The notes beneath the pieces are model-generated. The model did not search any database, was not told the origin of the DNA, and saw only the letters and a list, made by a program, of their open reading frames with translations. This document shows, piece after piece, positions 27,251 through 35,536 of a stretch of 64,000 bases of DNA. Within the stretch, counting starts at the first letter, position 1, and each line of letters begins with the position of its first letter. Position numbers and translations under genes: made by a program. Source of the DNA: JADJSS01 sp964490845 (GTDB taxonomy: Bacteria; Bacteroidota; Bacteroidia; Chitinophagales; JADIYW01); contig CAZBED010000002.1 of NCBI GenBank assembly GCA_964490845.1, positions 418,686 to 482,685 on the forward strand. Reading direction: 5' to 3'.

Positions 27251-27278
27251 AAAAAAAGCTGCATCGTGGATGCAGCTT
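27251..27278 (-). terminator. Terminator of the six-gene minus-strand operon
   Basis: A 10-bp perfect stem, AAGCTGCATC (27256-27265) and GATGCAGCTT (27269-27278), has a GTG loop. On the minus strand it is followed by a run of seven U (27257-27251). It lies 21 nt after the stop of the TPR gene at 27300. Confidence 0.85.
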
Positions 27279-27299
27279 CTGAAATCGTTCAAAAATACT

Positions 27300-27917
27300 T
27301 TATTTTATCAGTGCAAGGCCATCGGTAGCGGATTTGTCACCGGGCATCACCATCAGCACTCTGTTAAACAGTGTCTTTGCATCGGCTACTTTTTCCAGAA
27401 AGTAAGTTGTCCATGCGCTCATCAGGAGCGTATTGTAATCCAGCGGGTACAGCGCCAGTACAATGTCGAAATATTTCTTAGCGACGGTATAATCTTTGCC
27501 ATAATACGCGCTTAGGCCTAAGCGATAGTTAGCGGTCGTATTTTTAGGATCCAGTGTAATTATTTTCTGATAAATAGCTTGTAAGTCAGACCATTTCTTG
27601 AGCTCTGCAAGCGGGTAAGTGATACCCCAGAGTGGCTCTGTTGCCGTTGGTCTTAAGCCAATCGCTTTAGTATAAAATGTAACGGATTCAGTATGTTTGC
27701 CTGCCGAATAGTATAACCATCCCAACCGCACATTCGCCTCATAATTTGTAGGTGTGGCAAGTGGTTTAAGCACATCAATGGCATTGGTATAATCCTGCTT
27801 GTTTTCAAAAGCTATACTTTTCTGAAACGCTTCGAGCAATGCTTTGCTGTCCTCGGCAAAGGTGTTGACGGAAAGAATACATATCAACACAAAGATGGTT
27901 TTTTTTAGAAATTCCAT
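27300..27917 (-). CDS. Exported TPR-repeat protein
   Basis: A 205-residue protein with a signal peptide (FLKKTIFVLICILSVNTFA, then EDSK) and about five tetratricopeptide-like repeats, including NAIDVLKPLATPTNYEANVRLGWLYYSAGKH split over two helices and LDPKNTTANYRLGLSAYYGKDY. It is predicted to be periplasmic, as a protein-protein scaffold. It is the last gene of the operon that starts at the PqqD-like gene and overlaps the outer-membrane barrel gene by 13 nt. The two probably act together. Confidence 0.75.
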   Translation of the reverse strand: MEFLKKTIFVLICILSVNTFAEDSKALLEAFQKSIAFENKQDYTNAIDVLKPLATPTNYEANVRLGWLYYSAGKHTESVTFYTKAIGLRPTATEPLWGITYPLAELKKWSDLQAIYQKIITLDPKNTTANYRLGLSAYYGKDYTVAKKYFDIVLALYPLDYNTLLMSAWTTYFLEKVADAKTLFNRVLMVMPGDKSATDGLALIK

Positions 27918-29260
27918 TGTAAAGATGATTTTATAGAGTGATTAAAATAATTTGATGATTGATTGTCTACGACAAGCCCGGTCAGTTCTTTTACATAAAA
28001 TTGAGTGCTTCGTTGTCTTTGCTGAAAATTATATTCTAGCCCAAGCTGAACATGTTTTTTGATATAGAAATTAAAATTAATACCGGCAAGCAGTTTAATC
28101 GGATCAGAGGTGTTGTAAGTTATAAAACCATTATTGCTGATATAATTAATCATCGTGTTCCCGTAGTTAAAGTTAAACTCATTCCACCACCAATTTAATA
28201 CTTTAAATCCTATTTTTTGACCAATTACATACTGATTTTGTGACCCATTCCGTAAATACGTTCCTGATGTCTTGCCATAAAAGTTATAATTACCTAATGG
28301 ATAATAAGTTAAGCCTCCTTCCGCTTGTATCTGCATGATGTCATTCAGGTTGGAGCCGGACAGCTGAATATAGGGCATCACATATTTGCACCGCTTGCTG
28401 ATACTGACAGAACCCAGAAATGAATTTATGGCAGTGGTATCGCTGTTAATGGGAATACGGTTGTTTAAAACATCAGGTTCTAAAGCGGTGAATGTATTTC
28501 CTTTAATTCTGTAATAACCTAACCCGATTGCTACCGACCATTCTTTTTTTGTGACATAAGACAGCCCGAAATTGTACTGAAAATTCAGGTTTCTAAATTC
28601 CCTGCCAGCCTTAAATCTGTTTGTAGGCAATAACACTTCGATTTCATATAATGCCTGCGTGTAAAAGAAAGAAAATGAATTGTCGATGTGGAGCCTGTTC
28701 TTGACGCTGTTCTGAAAATAAAAATCTCCGAAATATAAATTTCCGTTCAGGGTGCGTTCTGCTTTTCCTAAAGCCGTATCTGTTTTGAAAATTTTGTCCC
28801 GGTTGGTAGTGATGTTATTGGTAATCATCGCTCCTCCGTCGATGCCTATAAAGTCAAATGGTTTCTTTTTATACCCCACTTTGCGCTGAAAATGTTCTGT
28901 CTGTTTGGATGCAAAATCATTAGCGGTTTCTTTCCTGTCAGAGAATAAATAGGCGTAATACAAGTATTCTTTGGATACGGAATCACTCGGAAAGAACACA
29001 AGTGCCTTTTGGAATTGTGGGATAGCGTATTCATAGTTTTTGTTATCGTAAGCCAGTATACCGGCACGTAGCCGCAGATAATAGAAGTCAATCTTGTTTT
29101 CCAGCGCTTGCTTTACCGTTTTCTTCAGTTCTTTAAATTGTTTTTTCTGAAACTGTTCGTAGGAAATCCTGTCAACTTCATCTTTCTGTTGTAGGTCTTG
29201 TGCTTTCAAAGGGAAATAGCCAAAGGCCATAATAGTTATGGTGAAAATTAATGCTCGCAT
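27905..29260 (-). CDS. Outer-membrane beta-barrel protein with N-terminal TPR-like region
   Basis: A 451-residue protein with a signal peptide (ending FGYFPLKA, then QDLQQ). A helical TPR-like region spans about residues 25-130 (YYLRLRAGILAYDNKNYEYA). From about 145 to the end alternating aromatic strands suggest a barrel of a dozen or more strands, and the protein ends SLQWNF, a typical C-terminal Phe of outer-membrane barrels. No specific family was recognised. The architecture is reminiscent of YaiO-type TPR/barrel proteins, but I cannot show homology. It overlaps the urea-channel/M23 gene by 13 nt. Confidence 0.7.
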   Translation of the reverse strand: MRALIFTITIMAFGYFPLKAQDLQQKDEVDRISYEQFQKKQFKELKKTVKQALENKIDFYYLRLRAGILAYDNKNYEYAIPQFQKALVFFPSDSVSKEYLYYAYLFSDRKETANDFASKQTEHFQRKVGYKKKPFDFIGIDGGAMITNNITTNRDKIFKTDTALGKAERTLNGNLYFGDFYFQNSVKNRLHIDNSFSFFYTQALYEIEVLLPTNRFKAGREFRNLNFQYNFGLSYVTKKEWSVAIGLGYYRIKGNTFTALEPDVLNNRIPINSDTTAINSFLGSVSISKRCKYVMPYIQLSGSNLNDIMQIQAEGGLTYYPLGNYNFYGKTSGTYLRNGSQNQYVIGQKIGFKVLNWWWNEFNFNYGNTMINYISNNGFITYNTSDPIKLLAGINFNFYIKKHVQLGLEYNFQQRQRSTQFYVKELTGLVVDNQSSNYFNHSIKSSLQWNF

Positions 29261-31431
29261 AGGTATAGTTTTTTATGGTGATGTTGATAAATGGAAAATT
29301 GATGAATCATATTGTTTTTTAAAACAATATCAAACTGGATTTCATTCAATTGGGTACTGAAGACGGAGGCGGTTACTTTTGACTTCATTTCAACGATTTC
29401 AGGAGAGTGGCTGTTATCCGCGAATGTGAAATTGGATTGATAGTTAGCTTTTGTAAAGAGGTAAAAGGGCGCAAAAAAATCCTGAATGAAGGTTACGGCC
29501 TTATTATTGAAATGAATGAGTGGTAATTGGTCATTGGTTTGGATATCAGGGTAGTACCCCAGCAGCACTCTGTAAAATGCCAGATAAAAATAAAATAACA
29601 GAGACTCTTTGTCACCTTCAAAGTCGTAAAAGTAGAACATCGTTTCATCATTGGTAAAATAGGCGTACGATTTTGATTGTGCACAATAAAGATAGGTCCT
29701 GTTCCAGGCATCAGTATACACTTCCCATTCGGTTTTATTGTTTGTGTCCTGCTCTGAAAACAGTAGTTTCCTGCCGGGAGTCAGGTCAAATGCGTTCTCC
29801 AGCAAAGTAGTTGTTTCCACATTACTGATGAATGCATGTTGAGCAGGAACTTCTGAAATCTTTAGATGTGATTGATTATTCTTTGTTTCAATAAAATATG
29901 CAACGGGATAATGCAGCGTCTTTTCTCCTGATTTGGGTGTCAGTTGTATTTGGAAATGAATGTGCGGCTCCGGCGATCGACCTGAGTTGCCACAGGTAGC
30001 CAGAATGGTTCCTTTGGTGACATAGTCACCGGTGTTTACCTTAAACGAGTCTTTTTTAATATGACTGATTTGAGAAAACAATCCTTCGGAATGGCTTAAG
30101 ATGATCGTGTTTCCCCAGTTTTTACTGGTATTCACGTCGGATATGTCGTTGTCGTCCACGGTATTGATGATAGTATGTACATACCCGTCCATAGGTGCCA
30201 AAATCGGTTTGTTGTAGCAGTAAAAATCCTCTCTCTTGCTGCCGTCGTTATGGTAGGTTTTACCCTGTTCATCCACAATGACAAAATCAAGAGCCTTGCT
30301 CCAGTCTCCCAAATGAGTAATGTCGCCATCATACCCCTGACTCACTTTCCAGGTTCCCCAGAACGGCAACGCCATTTTCAACGGTTGCTTGCTGTCAAAA
30401 CGGCTGGCAGAACTCAGGTATTTATATATTGTTTTTTCTGCCGAATAATACTGGATGGTGACGAGGTGCAGATATTTCTGAAGCCACCGCTGATGCAGGA
30501 AGTACAAGAACATCGTGACAAGAATGCTGAAAGAAATTGTGTAACCGCTGAGTTGAATGACACTCACCAGTTTCCCAAAACAAAATAACAGCAGAATCAG
30601 TATTGGTGTTAATAATACCACCATCAGATAACTGAAAATATTCGGTACTATGAAGAAACCACCGATGGCGATAGCCATTAGAATAAAATTGGATCCGACG
30701 AGATAGTAACTTAAAAAATCGGTATCGGCACCGAAAAATTTGAAGAAGGCGTATGCGGATATAAATCCGACAAAACTGAGTGTAAATGTAATACGCGAGT
30801 GAATCAGCAAACCAATGCTGATGAGCAGTCCGCCTAAGATACTGTTTTGAAAGAAGATACCATCGAGTGTCTTAAAATAAACTATTAAAAAAGCGGGAAG
30901 CCTTATCGTATCCAGCGAATGGGCAAGCCGGTAAAGGAAAAATGACGCGTTATCGGTATTGCTTAATGGATATAAGTGATTAAAATCTAAATGAAGATGT
31001 TTGAAATTTACACCTGCCAGAGAGATAATCCAGAACGTAAATAAAAAGGGAAAAACCAGGTATGGCAGATTGTTCTTTTCAAAGAAGCCGTTTATACCCA
31101 CCGTGATTACTAACAAAAGCAAAACAGTAAAAAGAAACAGGAATCCGAAGGTGATGCTGAACTGATAAGTGAAACCAAGTGCAATACCTAATAATAAGGC
31201 ATTGAACCCATACAACCCCTGACGTATGGATTCTTTGTTTAATCCAAATAGTAAAGCGAAAATATTAATCAGGACAACGGCTGCAAATCCTGAGACACCG
31301 ATTTTGATATCAAAAAAGGTAACAGTTAAAATGATTACAGCAAACAGTTTGTTCAGCGAGAAAAATAACTGACTGTAACTGTACAGCAGGCTGTCTGCCC
31401 AGAATTTTAATATGTGTTGCTGTTGCTGCAT
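29248..31431 (-). CDS. Urea-transporter-like membrane domain fused to M23 (LytM) peptidase domain
   Basis: A 727-residue fusion. Residues 1-315 are hydrophobic with about ten membrane segments and resemble the SLC14/UT urea channel: GLYGFNALLLGIALG, LPYLVFPF for the LPxxTxPF signature, and a second repeat near LVGSNFILMAIAIGGFF. Residues 345-515 form an M23 domain with YCYNKPILAPMDGYVH, NWGNTIILSH, SQISHIKK and GNSGRSPEPHIHFQ (His490, His492). The first zinc ligand is doubtful: where M23 has HxxxD the sequence is SKALD (Lys379, Asp382). The C-terminal 200 residues have no recognised domain. Substrate and enzyme activity are unknown. Confidence 0.8.
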   Translation of the reverse strand: MQQQQHILKFWADSLLYSYSQLFFSLNKLFAVIILTVTFFDIKIGVSGFAAVVLINIFALLFGLNKESIRQGLYGFNALLLGIALGFTYQFSITFGFLFLFTVLLLLVITVGINGFFEKNNLPYLVFPFLFTFWIISLAGVNFKHLHLDFNHLYPLSNTDNASFFLYRLAHSLDTIRLPAFLIVYFKTLDGIFFQNSILGGLLISIGLLIHSRITFTLSFVGFISAYAFFKFFGADTDFLSYYLVGSNFILMAIAIGGFFIVPNIFSYLMVVLLTPILILLLFCFGKLVSVIQLSGYTISFSILVTMFLYFLHQRWLQKYLHLVTIQYYSAEKTIYKYLSSASRFDSKQPLKMALPFWGTWKVSQGYDGDITHLGDWSKALDFVIVDEQGKTYHNDGSKREDFYCYNKPILAPMDGYVHTIINTVDDNDISDVNTSKNWGNTIILSHSEGLFSQISHIKKDSFKVNTGDYVTKGTILATCGNSGRSPEPHIHFQIQLTPKSGEKTLHYPVAYFIETKNNQSHLKISEVPAQHAFISNVETTTLLENAFDLTPGRKLLFSEQDTNNKTEWEVYTDAWNRTYLYCAQSKSYAYFTNDETMFYFYDFEGDKESLLFYFYLAFYRVLLGYYPDIQTNDQLPLIHFNNKAVTFIQDFFAPFYLFTKANYQSNFTFADNSHSPEIVEMKSKVTASVFSTQLNEIQFDIVLKNNMIHQFSIYQHHHKKLYLCEH

Positions 31432-31440
31432 GCAAAATGA

Positions 31441-32808
31441 TTATGCTACTCTCAGAACATTATTGATTAAATGTTTGGGTGTCTGTTCTAAAGTATTCAT
31501 TGTTTCTGTCGTCTCTCTGTCTCTGATAAGATGTATTTTTCCACTCATATCAATTAATACCACTCTAGGCCGCATGTGAATAAACTGCATCCATTGTGTT
31601 ACATTATAAGCGCCTACACGATGAACGACCACATCATCATTTTTATTCAACAGAGGTAAACTTACATTCTCTCGGATACAGTCTATATTCATACAGAGCG
31701 GGCCATACACCACCATCTCTTCCGAATGTGCTGAAAATTCCTGCGCCGGCGAAATTTTATGATTGTACCAGAAAGCCGTGAATAAAAGATTTACGCCAAA
31801 ATTCATGATGGTAGCCCGGCGGCCATCACTGAGCCGTTTGGTGGCAACAACCGATCCCAGCAGATATCCGGCATCATCTATTAATGCCCGTCCTGTTTCT
31901 AAAAATAAAGTCGGTAAATCCTGTTTGCTGAAACCAAAATTCAAGATGGTGGTGGTAATGGCCTCTGCATAGTCGTCAAAGGTGGGAATAACGTCAGCGC
32001 CTTGTAAATAAGAGCCTTTCAACGTATTTGCGGAACAAAATCCACCGCCTAAATCGAGGTATTGAATCACCTTTCCCCATTTCTGTTTGATGTTCATTGC
32101 AAGGTCACATAATTTCCAGGCAGCCACAGAATAGGCGTTGGCAGACAACATATAGGTGCCGATATGGCAATGTAATCCGACGAGTTCCATTTCGTCGTGA
32201 GACATAATTTTATTGATAGCACTCCACGCCTGTCCGTTCTCGTAGTTAAATCCAAACCTGTCCCACATCGGGTAGACACCCGTGTCCATATTTACGCGGA
32301 TGGCAACCCTTGCTTTCTTCTGCATGGATTTGAGGACATCCATCAGTTCGTATAATTCATCCAGATGGTCTATATGAATCATGGAATTGTTCTCTACTGC
32401 CGTTCGCAAATCAGCAGCGGATTTTTCAGGGCCGTTGAAGATGATTTTTGTTCCCGGTACCCCGTTTTGAATCGCTTTTTCATATTCAAATATCGAAACG
32501 ACCTCCGCCCAGGAGCCTTCCTGATGGAAGATATTGCAGACTGCATTGAGATAGTTGGTCTTGTAACTCCAGGCAAACTGTACCTTTGGGTAGCGTGTCT
32601 TAAAAGCCCTTACCGCATCCTGATAAGTTTTGCGAATGGTGCGTTCAGAGAATACGAAACACGGGGTGCCGTGTTCTTCAATGATTCGCTTTACAGGAAC
32701 ACCGTCTATCTGTGTAACAGGACTGAATTCGGTGCGATTACCGAATTTATTCATGGTACCGGTATTCAGTTTCTGTATATAAGGCCGTTCATAATGTTGC
32801 TTTGCCAT
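31441..32808 (-). CDS. PLP-dependent decarboxylase, diaminopimelate/ornithine decarboxylase family
   Basis: A 455-residue fold-type III PLP enzyme. Visible residues are the PLP lysine in WSYKTN (Lys83), HCHIGT (213-218), the phosphate-binding DLGGGF, ETGR (304-307) where EPGR is usual, and GPLCMNID with the catalytic Cys372. This fits decarboxylation of a D-centre amino acid such as meso-DAP, or of ornithine, arginine or a carboxynorspermidine-like substrate. Context in a PqqD/ATP-grasp operon argues against the housekeeping LysA role. It lies 21 nt after the ATP-grasp gene and 9 nt before the urea-channel/M23 gene. Confidence 0.88.
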   Translation of the reverse strand: MAKQHYERPYIQKLNTGTMNKFGNRTEFSPVTQIDGVPVKRIIEEHGTPCFVFSERTIRKTYQDAVRAFKTRYPKVQFAWSYKTNYLNAVCNIFHQEGSWAEVVSIFEYEKAIQNGVPGTKIIFNGPEKSAADLRTAVENNSMIHIDHLDELYELMDVLKSMQKKARVAIRVNMDTGVYPMWDRFGFNYENGQAWSAINKIMSHDEMELVGLHCHIGTYMLSANAYSVAAWKLCDLAMNIKQKWGKVIQYLDLGGGFCSANTLKGSYLQGADVIPTFDDYAEAITTTILNFGFSKQDLPTLFLETGRALIDDAGYLLGSVVATKRLSDGRRATIMNFGVNLLFTAFWYNHKISPAQEFSAHSEEMVVYGPLCMNIDCIRENVSLPLLNKNDDVVVHRVGAYNVTQWMQFIHMRPRVVLIDMSGKIHLIRDRETTETMNTLEQTPKHLINNVLRVA

Positions 32809-32829
32809 ATGAGATTTTTTTGGATTTAT

Positions 32830-33882
32830 TTATAATTCCCCCAGTGTAGAGATTTTTTCAAATTCTGATAAGTTGACAATCAGGTCATAGGAATAGCGGA
32901 TAAACAGCTTTCCTTTTTCAAATGAAGTAAAGGGTTTCAGTTGTTCACCAAGTGCCATCTGAACCAGTGCTTCCGGATGATTTTGCCCGCATCCAACGGA
33001 TAGATACACCCATGCCGGAAATCTTGGATTCATTTCCAGAAGATAATATTTATTGTCGTTTGTTTTAATGAATTCCAGTTCGCATCCGCCTCTCCATTTT
33101 GAGTTTCCAATGACCCGGTTGGTTATTTTTATCAATTCTTCGTCATCCAGTGAGATACCTGCCCAGGCTTTGCCTTTGTCTGTGATGTACAATTTGCGCA
33201 TGGGAATGGCGCCAATGCATTTGCCGTTGCCGTCTCCTATCGCTGTTACATTCACTTCATTGCCTGATACAAATTCCTGCACTATAATCGGCAGGCCCCA
33301 TTTCGCGCTGATTTTATAAAAATAATTAACCGCCTGTTCGGGCGTTGCTGCTATAGAGGCATCATAATATTTCCCTTTTATCACAAGCGGATAGGTGAAT
33401 TCGTCTTTGAGCTGATGGATTTCGGAGGCGTTGAAGATCATTTTGCTGTAAGGTACTTTTACATTGTTTTTCTCTCCGAATTCAAACAACACAGATTTAT
33501 GCCTGGATTCAAATTGTTCTGATGTTGGTAAAAAGGTGGCAATGCCCAACTCGGTTTTTAAGGTATTGGTAAGTTTAATGAAATTATGCAGTTCTGCGTC
33601 AAAATTAGGAATGATAACATCTATCTGTTCAATGCCATGAATATATTTTATGCGGTCCAGTAAAATGCCCGTACCGGCTGAGGGCATGGGAATCTGATAA
33701 ACCTTATCCACCAGGTCATGCATGTAAATGCCGGGTTCCAGAGTTTCATAAGACAGTCCGATAATGCGTACATCATAAGCGGCACTCTCCTTCAGAGCCC
33801 TGATGACGGGAATTCCCGGCCCCGGACTGTCTATATTGTTGAGTCCGGTTACAGCAACCGTTATGTTTTTCTTACTGCTCAT
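32830..33882 (-). CDS. ATP-grasp ligase, carbamoyl-phosphate-synthase-like
   Basis: A 350-residue ATP-grasp protein. The N-terminal Rossmann-like part begins ITVAVTGLNNIDSPGPGIPVIRAL. The ATP-binding part has PLVIKGKYYDAS, a QEFVSGNEVNVTAIGDG strand pair and the Mg-binding CELEFIK...LLEMNPRFPAW. Enzymes of this fold join a carboxylate to an amine by an acyl phosphate. The substrate is unknown; the adjacent PqqD-like protein suggests a peptide. The gene overlaps the PqqD-like gene by 11 nt. Confidence 0.88.
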   Translation of the reverse strand: MSSKKNITVAVTGLNNIDSPGPGIPVIRALKESAAYDVRIIGLSYETLEPGIYMHDLVDKVYQIPMPSAGTGILLDRIKYIHGIEQIDVIIPNFDAELHNFIKLTNTLKTELGIATFLPTSEQFESRHKSVLFEFGEKNNVKVPYSKMIFNASEIHQLKDEFTYPLVIKGKYYDASIAATPEQAVNYFYKISAKWGLPIIVQEFVSGNEVNVTAIGDGNGKCIGAIPMRKLYITDKGKAWAGISLDDEELIKITNRVIGNSKWRGGCELEFIKTNDNKYYLLEMNPRFPAWVYLSVGCGQNHPEALVQMALGEQLKPFTSFEKGKLFIRYSYDLIVNLSEFEKISTLGEL

Positions 33883-34123
33883 CGTATTGAATCAATTGAT
33901 GCATGGAAAGCATTTGCAGAAAATCGTTCACATCTTTTTCCAGCGTGGAGGAGTCAACGGAATATTTCTCTTCCAGTTCTTTCAGAATGACTTCTTTCGA
34001 CTTACCCTCTTTCAGGATGCGGATAATTTCCAGCCCTATCGGATTGGCGGAAAAGGAGTCGCCGGACGATGGATTGAAGATAAAACCTGAATCACTGATG
34101 GCTATATTCTTGTTGACTTGCAT
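33872..34123 (-). CDS. PqqD-like RiPP-recognition-element protein
   Basis: An 83-residue protein with the PqqD winged-helix pattern: a short beta hairpin (ISDSGFIFNPSSGDSFSANPIG), then IRILKEGKSKEVILKELEEKY and FLQMLSMHQLI. PqqD proteins (RiPP recognition elements) bind leader peptides and present them to tailoring enzymes. It is the first gene of the operon and overlaps the ATP-grasp gene by 11 nt, so the two probably form a complex. No radical-SAM PqqE partner is present. A precursor peptide gene was not found near it. Confidence 0.8.
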   Translation of the reverse strand: MQVNKNIAISDSGFIFNPSSGDSFSANPIGLEIIRILKEGKSKEVILKELEEKYSVDSSTLEKDVNDFLQMLSMHQLIQYDEQ

Positions 34124-34142
34124 AACAATTTTTTTGATTAAA

Positions 34143-34174
34143 CAAAGATGAGAAGATTATCCTTATCCGGCAAA
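34143..34174 (-). promoter_or_regulatory. Promoter of the PqqD/ATP-grasp operon
   Basis: Read on the minus strand: TTTG (34174-34171), a 20-nt spacer and CATCTTTG (34150-34143), one mismatch from TAnnTTTG. Transcription would start near 34136, about 13 nt before the ATG at 34123. This separates the operon from the SCO1 gene upstream. Confidence 0.6.
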
Positions 34175-34266
34175 TGGAATCGGTGAATGCCCAAAATGTA
34201 TAGGTAATTAGCTGCAAAAGTGAAAAAAAGTAAAAAAATCCAATATTTAATGCTGGACAAAGGAAA

Positions 34267-34905
34267 TCATTGTTCTTTTCGTAAAAGCTCAATATCTGAG
34301 ATCAGGTGCTGCATATCCAGCCGTAAAGTGCCTTTGTACAACCCTCGGATATGTCGGTTTCTGTCAATGAGAACGACATTTTCCGTATGCAGGAATTCAG
34401 TCGAGTCTTTGTTGAATCCCGCATCTTCTTCGGCAAAGTAACCCTGCCGGGCTAAAGTATAAATGGCCGCTTTGTCACCCGTCAGCAGATCCCATTTTGT
34501 TTCCTCAATGCCATAAATAGCGGCAAATTCACGCAGTCTCGACACGGAATCTTCCCAGGGTTTGACTGAATATGATTGAAAGCGTATATCAGCGTCATGG
34601 GCAAACGTATCTAAGACGGTTCGAAGGTTTTTGGTCATATCTGGGCAAATGCCGCCACAGGTGGTGAAAATAAAATTGACAATGGTAATATTGCCATCCA
34701 GTGATTTGTCAGTAACCGTTTTGCCGTTCTGGTTCGTTAGCGAGAATGCCGGGATGTTGTGTAATTCAACGGATGGGGAAGGTTTCCATACAGGTTCAAA
34801 ATCCGGAGTGTTATAGAATGGCAGGGATTCCGGTTGCTGCTGACAGGCAATGCAAAGGCCTGTGGCCAGTAGTAAAAGAAGTATGTGAAATCGTACAGTT
34901 TTCAT
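34267..34905 (-). CDS. SCO1/SenC family lipoprotein
   Basis: A 212-residue copper-chaperone-like thioredoxin-fold protein used in cytochrome oxidase CuA assembly or thiol redox control. A lipoprotein signal ends LCIAC (Cys21). The CxxxC copper motif is TTCGGICPDM (Cys83, Cys87) and the third ligand His is in FLHTENVVLID (His173), so the copper site is complete. The two upstream genes on the same strand are a MORN protein (17 nt) and a YHYH protein, so they are probably one operon. Confidence 0.92.
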   Translation of the reverse strand: MKTVRFHILLLLLATGLCIACQQQPESLPFYNTPDFEPVWKPSPSVELHNIPAFSLTNQNGKTVTDKSLDGNITIVNFIFTTCGGICPDMTKNLRTVLDTFAHDADIRFQSYSVKPWEDSVSRLREFAAIYGIEETKWDLLTGDKAAIYTLARQGYFAEEDAGFNKDSTEFLHTENVVLIDRNRHIRGLYKGTLRLDMQHLISDIELLRKEQ

Positions 34906-34922
34906 AGATTGATTTTTGACTT

Positions 34923-35516
34923 CTAATGTTGGTTTTCTATTGCGTTAGAACAGTTCATAGTACCCGTTAGCCCGTAAGTTCTCCCATCTTTGACAATATA
35001 ATTTGCACGAAGTTTTCCATTATCATACCACATTTTTTGTCTGCCTGCTTCCTGTCCGTTTTGATAGTGATTGTCTCTCATCAAAACACCGTTTGGATTC
35101 CACTCCAGCAACCTGCCATCAAAAACGTCGTTCTTAAAATAGGCTTCATATTTTAATTGTCCGTTTTCCCACCATTTTTGCTGCCTGCCTTCCGCCTTTC
35201 CATTTATGAAATGTTCAACAGACTGATATCGCCGATTAGGAAATCTTGTATAACACCTGCCTTGTTTTTTACCATTCACATAGCCCGTCAGCATTATCGT
35301 GTCATGCGCCGGATTTAACCGGATAGTATATCCGTTTGCCAGGCTGTCATTGATATAGGACACTCCCTGTTTATTCATCACCTTTACACTATCTGCCTTG
35401 TAATACAAACGTTTAATCATGAAACTATTGGTAACAGTTTCTTCTTTTCTTACAGCTGAACACGCAACAACAATAAGAAGATTTACAAGGACAGATAGTG
35501 TTTTAGTGACATTCAT
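34923..35516 (-). CDS. MORN-repeat (YwqK-like) lipoprotein
   Basis: A 197-residue protein with a lipoprotein signal (LVNLLIVVAC, lipid Cys19). At least four MORN_2-type repeats are visible, for example GRQQKWWENGQLKYEAYF and GRQKMWYDNGKLRANY. Proteins of this type are often labelled YwqK-like antitoxin, but there is no toxin gene next to it and the lipobox points to an envelope role. It lies between the YHYH and SCO1 genes. Confidence 0.82.
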   Translation of the reverse strand: MNVTKTLSVLVNLLIVVACSAVRKEETVTNSFMIKRLYYKADSVKVMNKQGVSYINDSLANGYTIRLNPAHDTIMLTGYVNGKKQGRCYTRFPNRRYQSVEHFINGKAEGRQQKWWENGQLKYEAYFKNDVFDGRLLEWNPNGVLMRDNHYQNGQEAGRQKMWYDNGKLRANYIVKDGRTYGLTGTMNCSNAIENQH

Positions 35517-35536
35517 TCTCCCAACTGAATAAATAT

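Noticed and set aside
34228..34262. Terminator after SCO1 (TCCAG/TTGGA stem plus seven U)
   Set aside because: The stem is only about five pairs including a G-U, so the support is too weak to list.
34923..35516. MORN protein as a YwqK antitoxin of a toxin-antitoxin pair
   Set aside because: It is a predicted lipoprotein and no toxin gene is next to it.
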